Below, in pieces: positions 12,293-22,261 of a stretch of DNA of 64,000 nt. The DNA is from Buxus sempervirens (taxonomy: Eukaryota; Streptophyta; Magnoliopsida; Buxales; Buxaceae), in the NCBI GenBank assembly GCA_947561395.2, contig OX387187.1, forward strand, positions 22,549,829 to 22,613,828, in the 5' to 3' direction. Numbering within the stretch: the stretch's first letter is position 1; each line of letters begins with the position of its first letter. The translations under genes and the position numbers were made by a program. The notes below the pieces were generated by a model. The model was not told the origin of the DNA. It was given only the letters and a program-made list of their open reading frames with translations, and made no database searches.

Positions 12293-13759
12293 GCCCAGAA
12301 AGCCCAAAAGGCAACTTTCATAGAGGGCTTGGGTTATTAGGTTCCTTGTGATGTTCCAGCAGCTATGTGGGCCCCTGCATGGGCTCACAGTGGTTCAGCG
12401 GAGGGGGAAGATCCCTCTTTGGTCTCTTTTTTGGGTGTATGGAGTCAAGCAAGGAAGGGGGAGAAGGCTTGGGGTTTTGCCTCTCCCCTCTTCGGATCAT
12501 TCAAACGACGGGGTAGGGACTTGAGTGCCCCTACCTTGGTTCCTCCAATTACACACAATAGTGAGCAACAAGGCAAGCAAGAACCAAATAACCCAAAATA
12601 AGATGCATGCCCTAAACCGTGGTGCATTTATGTGTACTACATGCATATATGGTGAAATGGGTGCTCACTTGAGGTATACGAAAATGGGAGGACTGATTCC
12701 ATGCAAGTGAATACGAGCATGCTTATGGCACATGAACATGAATGAAAAGGAGATGGGAAACATGCATATTTCCTCTAACAGCAATTAGAAGCACTAAGGT
12801 GAAGATAATGGAAGGGCATGCATTCTTACAAAACATACATATGATCTACTTCAAACAAGCATGCCTTATCATCAACATCATGCTTGAAATAAACATGACA
12901 TTACCCAAGCAAGATCGTTTAAAGAAGGGAAAGAGGGGGGTGGTTAAACGGGGTACATTAGATGGGCTAATAGAGGGGAACACCCTCCCCTATACAAAGG
13001 GGGCAAACAGTAGCAAAATAGTTTCAAACCCTGCATGAATGGACACTTATCCTCCCTTGGAGCCATCCATACAACCTCCCCTTACCATGGGAGTTTCCCA
13101 TGCTCAACATAAAAATGAAAAATGGAGGAAAAAGGCACTGATCATGCTTGAAATAGAGAGAATGCCAAGTTGAAGAGGAAGAAAATTCCACATGCTTATA
13201 AATGGCTCATTTTTATATATGTGCAATAGAAAGTAGTGGGGGGTGTAAGCACCTCATTTTTGCACCCCCGGAAGTGTCAGAAATGCAAACCTTAGACAGA
13301 AAGTCAAACCCTAAGGGGTGAAAAGTTGATTTTTTGATCAAGTGATAATTGACCACCTTGCTTTATCTCAATGGATAGAGAATCTCAACACGGTTCCAAC
13401 GCAACTGAGTTTGTTGGAATCGGAGTCCGGATGAAGGATCTATGAGCCGGTCAAACTTAAGGGGGAGCCGAAAGTTGACTTTTTGCCGAACCCCCAACCA
13501 GGTGCTTAGCCTTATGTCATTGGATAGAGGACTCCGATGCGGTTCTAATGCAATTAAGTTCGCCCAAATCAGAGTCCAGATGAAGAAGATGTGAGCAGTT
13601 GAAGTTTCCGAGCAATAGTGCTGGAAAACTGCACACGTGGCAAAAGTCTGCATACATGGCCAGCAGCGGAGCAAAAAGGTCTCAGGGATTAAATCTGTAA
13701 TTACCCAAATCAACGAAAAATATCTCAAGGGTAAAGCTGCAGATATCCAAGGGTATCAG

Positions 13760-13950
13760 GGACTAGATCCATAAATATCCAAACTTGAGAAAATATCCCA
13801 GGGACCAATCTGTAAATATCCAAAAGTATCAGGGACTAAATCTGTAAATATCCAAAGTATCAAGGACTAAATCTATAAATATCCAAAAGTATCAGGGACT
13901 AAATCTGTAAATATCCAAAGTGTCAAGGACCAATCCACAAATATTAGGAT
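13760..13950 (+). repeat. Short direct repeats in LTR-C U3
   Basis: Four to five degenerate copies of a unit of about 40-50 bp built around TATCAGGGACTAAATCTGTA and AATATCCAAA lie upstream of the (TC)n tracts. Related words occur at 26110-26260 in the other family-B LTR. Confidence 0.75.
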
Positions 13951-13974
13951 TTGCTCATGATTGATGTCCCCTAT

Positions 13975-14160
13975 GGGCATGCATGGGCATCATCCATGCA
14001 TGCCACCCCTCATACATCTCTCTCTCTCTCTCTCCCCCCATGCTCAACCATACATACATCATAAATGCATCCCCCTCTCTCTCATGGTTGATGAGCATGC
14101 ATGTGCATCATACAGGCATGCCACCCCCCATAACTCTCTCTCTCTCTCTCTCTCCCATGA
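13975..14160 (+). repeat. GCATGC words and (TC)n tracts
   Basis: Two copies of a unit of about 120 bp contain GGGCATGCATG or GAGCATGCATG, CATCAT, and then CATGCCACCCC. Each is followed by a (TC)n run (about 14018-14037 and 14134-14154). They lie in the promoter-proximal part of LTR-C. Confidence 0.75.
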
Positions 14161-16299
14161 TTGTGCCCCCCATGGATGCATGCCCATCCCATATGCCACA
14201 TAATAAAGCCCCCAAGTCCCATACATCCAAGGGGTTCTCCCATTTTGGTTGCTGGATTTTTGCTTCAAGAGAGTTCTCCAAAGCTCTCCCATCTCTCTTC
14301 CATCCTTCCCGAGCACCCCACACCCATTCTAGGCCAAGCTCTCCCTTCTTCCTTCTCTTCTTCTTCTTCTTCATCCTCATCCAAGTTAAAGGAGGAGTTG
14401 CTGCTGGTGGAACTGTAAAGTGGTGCTCCAACTCTTGTCCAAGCTTCAAGTAGAAGCCTACACACCTCAAGAAGGTCTCAAGATCCCTAGGTAAGGTTCC
14501 TTACCATATTTTATGGCACATATATTAAAATGAAGGTTTTCTAAAGATTTTACCATGCTTGGTTTCTTCCATGGCATAAGATCTATTTCCATGCTAATGG
14601 GGTATGCATTATCCTCTTGTTTCCACCATATGAAAGCCTCCAAGGTAAGATGCTATTCGTAGGGTTTTCATGGGAAGTGGAGAGATGGTGTCATTTCACT
14701 TTTAGGCCATTTAAGTTACTGTTTTGGGTGTTTTGATGGAATGTGTTCCCTCTCAAGTGGTAATCTCATGTATCCTTGTGTAATCTCCTTTCCTCTTCAT
14801 TTCTTTAAGTGTCTTCTCTCAAGTTAAATGAATGAGTTAGATTAAGGCAAGCATGCTGAAAATCAACATAAAGTTCTTCCATTGTGCATCAATATTCAAG
14901 GCATGTATGCTTTCTTCTCTAGACCATGTAGGCATCTTCATTCTTGCTGATTTTTTTGTATGATCGATCATGATCTTTACCCCATTTTAGTCACTGTTTT
15001 GGCTGTAGGAGATTAGCCCACTTGATTGTGAACATGCTCCACATGCTTGCACATGTTTGCATCTATAAGGGATACATCAAAATGCTTTGTGCACTACATC
15101 ATCTAGTTGGGTTTTGTATGCATTAAAAATCTGTTTTCAAGTTCTTTAACCCAACAAACACCTGCACCCACGTCTAGGTAAGAAGCATGTTGAGTTCTTG
15201 TTTTGTTACTTCATTTGTACATGGCTTTGCATGAGATCCCCTCCCTCTTTAGTGTGCTTGCTATTTTGCATTTGCTGCCATGCTCTCCCACCACTTTTAC
15301 TGGTGCTGCTGTATTACCAACCTCAATGCTTTGGATTTCGTACACTAGCATGCCCTCTCCCCCATTTTTACTTGCTGATTTTAGCATGCTTAAAACCCCT
15401 TGGACAGCAGCTGTCCCATCAGAGTTGACCACCTGCTTGCATGCCTAACTCAGCCCCTTGGCACCTACACGAATGCAGCCCTTTCCCCCCCACCATAACC
15501 ATGCACTAGGTTGCACAGGTTGCTGCTCGGCACCCTCCAGTAGGCCTCCAAATGTGCACAAGCACTTCCCCCCAACCTAGCATACTAACATGTGAATGCA
15601 TGCTCCCCTTCCCCCCATAAGCTTGCTATTTTGAGTCATTGCCACCCCTCCCTAAGCCCTGTAGTATTTGCTGTCCCAGTAGCAAAACTCCCACCAAGCC
15701 CCTCCCTCTTTGGTGCTGTCTTCAATCCTATTAGCATGATTAAAACCCCATGACAGTTGCTGTCCCCCTATTCCAGCAGGTTTTTCATTTACTTTTTTTG
15801 TTTGTGCTTATGTAACATGTCTCTTTGCTTAATTACTTTGAGTGCATGCATGAACCCCCATTGTAGTATGCATGTTAGATTATTTTCAACACATGCTACC
15901 ATCTCCACTTGCATGAGCTCGGGCCCGAATACCTGCTGCCCCCATGCATGGCGCATGTGGAGGCATGAGTGTGCATTGTTTTGGATTCAAGCACTCGGAT
16001 CCTTTTTTTTAATTGTATATCTTAAGGACTGTGGTGCTTGCTCTTTTGCATGGACTAAGAGACCAAAACAGGGACAGCATGGTCCCAGTTTAACTATCAT
16101 ATGTGGTTTAGGTGGGAGAAGGCAATCACCTATGCCTTCTCCCCTTACTTTTGTTGCAAAGCCCCAAGAGACCAAGTGCTGGAGATTCCGCATCTCCAGC
16201 ACCATTGTGGGCCCTCATAAGGACCCACACCGCATTGGTAGCTCATTGGGGAGCCCAAGAAAGCCACCCCACTCGAAAATCTCGAAAAAAGAGCCATTT

Positions 16300-16446
16300 C
16301 GGGTTGATCCGACAACTCAGGTTGGATCAGCACCCTTTTGTTTGTATCCGACCTATCTGGTCGGTTATATATTAATTTTTGTATAGCTGACCTTGCAGGT
16401 CGGCCACAAGTGCAATTGCATGTAGCCGACTAGCAAGGTCGGCTAC
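16300..16446 (+). promoter_or_regulatory. CCGAC/GTCGG palindrome cluster in LTR-C
   Basis: Dyads GATCCGAC..GTTGGATC, ATCCGACC..GGTCGG, GCTGACC..GGTCGGC and GTAGCCGAC..GTCGGCTAC follow each other within 150 bp. The preceding phrase CATTTCGG...CAACTCAGG is shared with the leader of the gypsy element near 54497-54520. Confidence 0.6.
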
Positions 16447-17837
16447 ACTCTCATGAACCCAATTTGTGTCTTTTGTGATCTTGAACCAATTTTTTTTATG
16501 TTCTTTTAATTAAACCAAGCAAACCAATAGGGTTTCTGGGTCACCCGGAAACCCAAGACGGGACTTGAACCAAATGTGGTTTATTTGGACACACTTGTGG
16601 GCCTTCCAACAGGGCCCACCAAGCCTGGCAAACGAAATGGAGTACATGCATGCAACTTAAGCAAATTAACTAAACCAAGTGGGCCAAACCTAATGCGGTC
16701 TGCCCGGAAGCCCGATTGCAGCATGATGAACTAATTTAGCATGGTTTGGCCGAGACCACGGGCTAGGGCCTACCGGGCCCGCCAAAGCCAACTAACCAAG
16801 CAAGTAAGGGTTCGAACCCCCACTTGAAAGAAAACCTTGGGCTTCCCAGCCCAAGTCTGGACTATGGGCCCCAAGCCCAGTGACCAGACCATTTTGGCAA
16901 ATCTAACAAGATAACTTGAAAACTCTTGGCAACACTTGTGTGGCCCACCAAGGGGCCTGCAAACCAATGCAGACCCACCTTTTGCACGGAAATCACTTAA
17001 TCTTCAAATCTGAACCCTAAAGTAAAATCAATACACTTAACCAAAGCCCAAAGGGCCTCCTAGGCTTAGACTGAGGCCCACCACCGGACATGTGAGCTTA
17101 ACCAAGCCCACCAAGGAATCCGTGGGCCTTCCAACGGGGCCCGCTCACTTAGATTCAGATCACTTAAATTAAGCAAGATAAAAGCAATTAAAGGGACCCA
17201 CACCACTAAGGTGGTCCCACCAGACTTAACCAAACTGCATGCTGGAATAGGAATCAGGTGAGAAATCAGCGAGTTGACTCAAACCAGGAGGAACCCATGG
17301 GACCTGTCATCCGACGGGGTGGTCTGGGGGTGTCTACGGACTTCCCCAAACTGCAACTGAGACCTTACTTAGAATCTCAAGCCGCAGACCAGCCTAATAG
17401 ACAAGCTTAGGCACCCAGGTGTCCGCCTGCACCCCATCAGGCGGGGGTGACTCCAAATTACCGTTTTACCCTCGCGGAGGCACGCATATGAATCTGTGCG
17501 CCCCGTTGTATGGCGTTTATAATGCGCGCACAAAGGGCATTACCTTGGGGTTTACAAACCCTGGAGAGGTGCGATTGAACCCCCTTTGAGGCAAAGGAGG
17601 TGGCTAGAGCAGCTCCTCTTGGCACCAACAGCAAGCTCTCTCCCTCCTTCAAGTTCTCTAGTGATGTAGATGGAGAAGGGAAGAAGAGTCGAGGACTAGC
17701 ATCGTCAAGAGGGAAGTGTTTTTGGGTTTTAGAAGCAAGGAGGGGCAAGAGGGGGTGATTTCGTATCAAGGGCAGTGGGGGAGAAGTAGTGGAGATAAGC
17801 CAGGAATGACCAACCCCTACCTATTGTTCGGATTTCC

Positions 17838-17845
17838 TATTTATA
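17838..17845 (-). promoter_or_regulatory. TATA box of the 11684-18298 LTR
   Basis: TATAAATA on the minus strand lies about 450 bp from the LTR's TG end, just downstream of its CCG palindromes. The position fits the U3 promoter of the LTR. Confidence 0.6.
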
Positions 17846-17859
17846 GAACACAGAGGCAA

Positions 17860-18140
17860 AACCGCACATACAATGCGGTTATAACGCGGTTTGGTCAAAA
17901 CCGCATAGTATGTGCGGTTTGGTCTGAACCACATGTTATGTACGGTTCGGGCACGTCTTTTCAGTAATGATTAGGGGACAAACTGGTCAGGCGTAGTCTG
18001 GCAAACCATGCAACCGTACTGTAAGTACGGTTGCTTTTCGCGCACCGCTTGCTTTGATTGGCTTGCGCGAGCGGTGGCCGAAAAATCAACCACACACCCT
18101 ATGCGGTTGCTTCACAACCGTATATTGTGTGCGGTTGTGG
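17860..18140 (-). promoter_or_regulatory. AACCGCA/TGCGGTT palindrome cluster
   Basis: At least eight copies of AACCGCA or its complement, plus AACCGTACTGTAAGTACGGTT-like dyads, lie upstream (minus strand) of the TATA box. Spacers within dyads vary from 4 to about 9 bp. Confidence 0.65.
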
Positions 18141-18303
18141 CAAATCTTTCAGATTTGCCTTTTTCTCTCCCTTTTTGGCTTGAGTTGATGGCTGAGGCGA
18201 CTCAGCCGCCCACCCGAACAAATCATGCTCCTCCAATTTTTTATTATTTCCCATTTATCTTAGCATATTTTGGTTTGATCAAAATTTGGGTGCTTACAAT
18301 CAC

Positions 18304-19124
18304 TCTTTTTTTTTTTTTGGGTAGGAAATATGCCTAGGCATTTTCATTCAAAAGGATTCATAGTACATCAACAGAAACCAAAACAAAAGAAATACAAGAC
18401 TACCATACCAATATACTATAGATGCAAATTAACTCAGAATCATAAGTCCGACCATGAACCCTTGCGATTGCTCTTACTAAAGGAGATTCAGGAAAGTGGC
18501 CAAAGCAACTCTAGCTGATAGGAGACCATCGGTAACGCCTGAGAATTGATCTGCATGAAAGCGGATTAGCAAACCCATCAAGTGGGAAACCGGTGCCGAA
18601 TTGGCAATAAAAGAGGATTAGTATTTGAAACTTCAACACTAACCCGAGCAAGAAGCAAATTGTCCTGAAGGGTTAATGAGGGTCTAAGATTCCAGACAAC
18701 CAGCACTTGGATCAACAACAAAGGATCACCACCATACATGGAAGACGAAAACAAAAAAGCAGACAATAAGCACAACCAAAAGCAGATCGACCTTCGATCT
18801 GGACAAAACAGACATTTGAACACCACTAGATGAAACAAAGAAGAAAGCTAACAACCCATACGATTGAAGAGGAGGATGAGCAGACAGTCGGTGACACATC
18901 AACCCCCTTAAGGCCAAACAAACTCTGACTACAGTCATCATCCACGTCAAGAGGGTCATTATCGTCTTCCTTTTCCTTGTTCACAGTAGATGCCATTAGT
19001 CAGGACCACCCAACACCCATGGTTTTCTGACCTTCTTGCACACTTGCAACAACTATTTATGTTGTTTTCCGTCCTCCAGAAACCTCTGCCAAACCAAACG
19101 CCTGTCACAGAAAACCCTCATCAC
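18304..19124 (-). mobile_element. Retroposed cDNA-like insertion with poly(A)
   Basis: The plus strand begins with a T run of about 15, which is a 3' poly(A) tail on the minus strand. A 17-bp target duplication TCAATATGATCACTCTT frames the insert: right copy at 19125-19141, left copy split between 11671-11683 and 18304-18307 by the later solo LTR. These are signs of LINE-driven target-primed insertion. The body has no recognised LINE domain. A short acidic frame begins MASTVNKEKEDDNDP at 18996 on the minus strand and soon hits stops. It may be a 5'-truncated LINE tail or a processed pseudogene. Confidence 0.7.
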
Positions 19125-20120
19125 TCAATATGATCACTCTTCCTACAAAGATTACACACTTTTGAAAGATTATCATCATTTGTTCTTCTCTAAAAGTTTC
19201 CTCTATCTCTTTTACATGGGCTTCTGCCTCTTCCTTTTCCACTAGAGCCTTAGCTTTTTTAAATTCCCTTTTGTTTTGTGACTTGACTTTCCCCTTCCAA
19301 TATTTTTGGAAACATTGTATTAGATTGGAAAGCACTCTCCATTAACTTTTCAGAATGACGTTTCAACATTTGCTGATGGGACTTTGAGGAATCAAATAGC
19401 TGTTGAATGTTTAAGTTTTCTAGATCTTTTGTTTCTTCAGTAACAAAAAAGGATCAAATTTTGGGGTAAAATAATCAAAAATTTCTCCACAATTTTTCTA
19501 TTCGAAATTTCTGCACCATAGATTTTCATTTGCAAATCTAAAAATCTAATTGCATAATCTTTAACACTCTCATTCTCATGTTTTCAAAATCTTTTTTAAA
19601 AGTTTGGAGTTCAATTGTTCTTTCCTTTTCATCTCCTTCAAATTATTATTGAATGGTATCCCATGCTTCTTTGGCCTTCTTATCTCTCATAATCCTTGGA
19701 AAAATTTATATAGAAACTCCTTTTTGAATCATTGCAAGAACTCCAGCATCTTTGCTTCTATTGTCTTTCAACTCTTGTCATTCTTCTTCACTTAAATTTG
19801 ATGTTGATGGTGGCCATTCATAACTCACTTCCATCATCTCCCACAAGTCTAGAGACAGCACAAATAAAATCTTCATCCTTATACTCTAAAAATCATGGTT
19901 CTTACCTTCAAAAACTGGAACACTACTCCAATTTGCACAAGCACTTGCCAACCTTTTCTATCAAGCTCAAATTTTCTTTTTTTCACACTAAAAACTAGGT
20001 TATCTTTCATATAGGAACTTGAACCAAGTGTCATGCTTTCAAGAGATAGGCTAGCCTAGTAGAAGTTGAGGAAAGCACAAAGAAAGTTAAAGGGGAATTG
20101 CTGCCCACTTCTTAAACTTT
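19125..20120 (-). pseudogene. Copia gag remnant with split CCHC knuckle
   Basis: On the minus strand this region precedes the protease and integrase pieces and follows the primer site, as gag should. It ends in the first half of a CX2CX4H zinc knuckle (CNLCRKSDH near 19130-19160). The remaining residues are found 7.4 kb away at about 11655-11680. Several frame breaks are present. A Lys/Glu-rich stretch (near 19180-19330) is the usual charged linker. Confidence 0.7.
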
Positions 20121-20121
20121 T

Positions 20122-20134
20122 GGCTTTGATGCCA
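20122..20134 (-). promoter_or_regulatory. Primer-binding site of old copia element
   Basis: The minus strand reads TGGCATCAAAGCC, close to the initiator-Met tRNA complement TGGTATCAGAGC usual for plant copia elements. It lies four bases inside the LTR that begins (plus strand) TGTTGG at 20139. Confidence 0.7.
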
Positions 20135-20138
20135 CATT

Positions 20139-20433
20139 TGTTGGATAAAATACCAGCAACTAATTTCTGTTGCAAAACTTGCAAAAAATGTAATAAAACA
20201 TAGTAAAAATAGGGGAGAGAAAGGGTTGCAACTACCTAGATATTTTCATTTTCTTTTGATGGTTTTTCAATTCCTTAAGAAACCCTAACTTAGTCTCCAA
20301 GTCTACAACCATGCGTAAACCAATGTTAAAAGTAACCAAGGTTAACATTTAACTAAAGTAAACATTAAGTTAGGTGCAAATCAATCGTAACAACTCTTGA
20401 TATCTACTACTGTAATCAATAGCAGCTGTTGCT
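20139..20433 (-). repeat. 5' LTR of old copia element
   Basis: The plus strand starts TGTTGGATAAAATACC next to the primer site. The segment 20245-20302 matches the truncated 3' LTR at 8690-8790. The far end is set by the adjoining LTR-A1 and is uncertain. Confidence 0.6.
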
Positions 20434-20879
20434 TGTAGACACCCCAAAACTGCAAGATTTTTGATAAATCTTGAAGGAGAGAAATATTTTATCAGAAATT
20501 TTCAATTTTTAGTATTGAGTTTGAGATCTTTAACCCATTTGAATCCAAAACCCTGAAGGAAAAGGCCCAAATTCAATCTTTTGCGCAAAGTCAAACTTTT
20601 TCCGGTTGAATTTTGTTAACTTTTGACCCAAAAAAATGAAATATTTTTTAAGGTAAGATTTCAAGATAATTTTCCCGGTAATCAGGTTTTTAGCAATGTT
20701 ATTGCATAAATGAATTTTTTGAGCCTTTAAATCTTGATCAATACCTTGGTATTAACATGTTGAATCTTTTTATCAGACCTGAAAAACTGGGATTTAGCCT
20801 TGAACTGGAAAGTTGACTTTTTATTCACTTGGAATTTGGGTCTGGAACTATTTTTAATGGATTCAAATAGGGGGTGTTT

Positions 20880-20962
20880 GCTTATTTACATGTAATATCT
20901 TAAGTCAATGGAGATTAAAAAATACGAGGACATTTACTTAAATGATATTACATGTAAATAAG
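20880..20962. repeat. 83-bp hairpin (MITE-like) in LTR-A1
   Basis: Near-perfect 19-20 bp arms GCTTATTTACATGTAATATC and their complement enclose about 44 bp. The same hairpin lies at 33071-33154 inside LTR-A4, next to the same sequence, so it predates both insertions. Confidence 0.85.
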
Positions 20963-21017
20963 TATTGCTTGTGTAGGTAAAGATAAAAAAAGGTGAAAAA
21001 TTGAACAAACTTGTGTT

Positions 21018-21153
21018 GCCCGCATTTAGTATGCGGATGTGCCTTGTCCACATTTGATCTGCGGTCAAGGTATGTCCGCATTTGGTATGCGGTCAAGGCA
21101 TGTCCGCATTTGATATGTGGTCAAGGCATGTCCGCAATCCAAATGCGGACATG
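21018..21153 (+). promoter_or_regulatory. TGTCCGCAT/ATGCGG palindrome cluster of LTR-A1
   Basis: Five units combine CCGCAT or CCACAT with ATGCGG or ATGTGG, spaced by GTCAAGGCATGT phrases, about 200 bp upstream of the TATA box. The last unit is the clearest dyad (TGTCCGCA..TGCGGACA). Confidence 0.7.
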
Positions 21154-21355
21154 TACAATTTTGTGCGAATTTGCAATTGCTCGATTTTTTAGCTATATTT
21201 ACCACTCGTGTCTCTCTTTAAGAGTTTCGTCCACCCTTTTTTACCCTTCGTTGGTTCTCATATTTACCCCAACTCAAGTTTTAAAACCTAGTTGGAACAT
21301 TCTAGAACCTATTTTTGGTCTGCACTTGGGACCCCCCTTTGCCTTAGCTCTTGCC

Positions 21356-21363
21356 TATAAATA
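21356..21363 (+). promoter_or_regulatory. TATA box of LTR-A1
   Basis: TATAAATA sits in the conserved phrase GCCTATAAATAGGAGGCCTC, which is shared in altered form by the other family A LTRs. Confidence 0.7.
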
Positions 21364-21957
21364 GGAGGCCTCTCCTTAAGCAAATGGCCAGAAATTGAAG
21401 ATTGGAATAGTTTCAAGTGAAGAAGAGAACCCCTGCCTCTTTGCTTTCTCAAGTCTAGGTAAGCTTCTCTCCCCCTTTATCTTCTAGTTTTTATTTCTAG
21501 GATTATTCTAATCTTCTCCCTTTCTGTAGAATAAGGCCTGTGTGTGATTGTAACCCTGAACTTAAATCCAAGTACCTCAAGTATCTTCTCTAGCCGTAAA
21601 ACATGAAGAGCTCTAGGAGAAAGGAGGACATGAATGGATCAGTAGGGCAAACCCCCATATGTTGTAATCTTAGAACTGTGTAGTTTTAATATTTTGTTTA
21701 GGTTGTGCGATTGATTATTGATGAAATATGGAGGAATATCATGGATCTATGCTGTTCATAGCATTAGATCTCATTTTACTCATAGATTTTGATTTTTCAC
21801 ATTGTTTTCTCCCTTTTTTTTTATGTTTTTTCATGTTTTATATCATTAGGCTAGGATTTTGGGTTTGCCATGATCTATATGGTTGTAGACACCCCAAATT
21901 GCACTCCATAAAAAGATGAATAATTGGCCAAAATCATTAAAAATCATTTTGTCTTTT

Positions 21958-22102
21958 GTAGCCGACATAAAAAACCGGATAACAATTTTCTTCTTCATAT
22001 CCGACATAATGCATCAGATACAAATAAGTTTTATTGTATCCAATAAATTGTGTCGGATACAAAGATAATTGCTTGTATCCGACCTGAGTTGTCGGATACA
22101 AG
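21958..22102 (+). promoter_or_regulatory. TATCCGACA/TGTCGGATA palindrome cluster of LTR-A2
   Basis: ATCCGACATAATGCATCAGAT, TATCCAATAAATTGTGTCGGATA and TATCCGACCTGAGTTGTCGGATA-type dyads lie in tandem about 150-300 bp before the TATA box. A TATAAAT box follows at 22255-22261. Confidence 0.7.
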
Positions 22103-22254
22103 TGTTTTGCTCAAAATTGAGAAATTCCCAAAGTTTTCACTTTTTACTGTCTTATCCTTGTCTAAGAGGTGAGAATTCCCGGAAATAGCCTTAGGGTTAA
22201 GTGGAGGGATTCTAGACACATCCTTGTGTCTACCATTAGGTTTCCCCCTTTGCC

Positions 22255-22261
22255 TATAAAT
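22255..22261 (+). promoter_or_regulatory. TATA box of LTR-A2
   Basis: TATAAAT lies in the conserved context TTTGCCTATAAATGGAAGGC, aligned with the boxes of the other family A LTRs. Confidence 0.65.

Larger units (their letters stand above)
13244..17532 (+). mobile_element. Solo LTR, family B, nested (LTR-C)
   Basis: The sequence starts TGTAAGCACC and ends near GCGCGCACA. It aligns piecewise with the family-B LTR at 25703-28927: the GGAGTCCGGATGAAG blocks near 13420, the AAATATCC repeats, the (TC)n and CTTCTTC tracts, the GGGCCC-rich late region, and the AACCCATGGGACC...TGACTCC tail. It interrupts the minus-strand solo LTR in inverted orientation. The flanking 5-mers (GGGGG and AAGGG) do not match exactly, so the boundaries are good to a few bases only. 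A downstream cluster of CCGAC/GTCGG dyads lies at 16300-16446. Short open frames inside are not called as genes. Confidence 0.75.
11684..18298 (-). mobile_element. Solo LTR, family B, minus strand (itself interrupted)
   Basis: Minus-strand ends are TGTAAGCACCC (at 18298) and GTGCGCACA (at 11684). Both flanks carry the 5-bp duplication ATCAC (11679-11683 and 18299-18303). There is no internal retrotransposon coding region, so it is a solo LTR. It is split by a second family-B LTR at 13244-17532, which leaves about 2.3 kb of its own sequence. A TATAAATA box lies on the minus strand at 17845-17838, and CCG palindromes lie upstream of it (17860-18140) and far downstream (12236-12290). Confidence 0.85.
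8623..20433 (-). mobile_element. Old Ty1/copia element, interrupted by nested insertions
   Basis: Minus-strand copia remains lie at 8623-11683 and 19125-20433. The order on the minus strand is 5' LTR (20139-20433), primer site, gag, CCHC knuckle, protease, integrase, RT and RNase H, then a truncated 3' LTR (8623-8790). The LTR copies share about 90 bp around CTTAAGAAACCCTAACTTAG. The reading frames are full of stops and shifts, and the C-terminal RNase H plus the start of the 3' LTR are deleted. Everything between 11684 and 19124 was inserted later, in the middle of the gag zinc knuckle. The outer right limit is uncertain because LTR-A1 abuts it. Confidence 0.8.

Noticed and set aside
13961-14470. 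Overlapping open frames of 80-156 codons on both strands
   Set aside because: They lie in the (TC)n and GCATGC-rich U3 of LTR-C, are low in complexity, and overlap each other on both strands.
15757-16386. 209-codon plus-strand frame
   Set aside because: It lies wholly inside LTR-C. Similar LTRs do not keep it open and no domain is recognisable.
13239-17537. Clean target duplication for LTR-C
   Set aside because: The flanking words GGGGG and AAGGG differ at two positions. It could be decay or a slightly wrong boundary.
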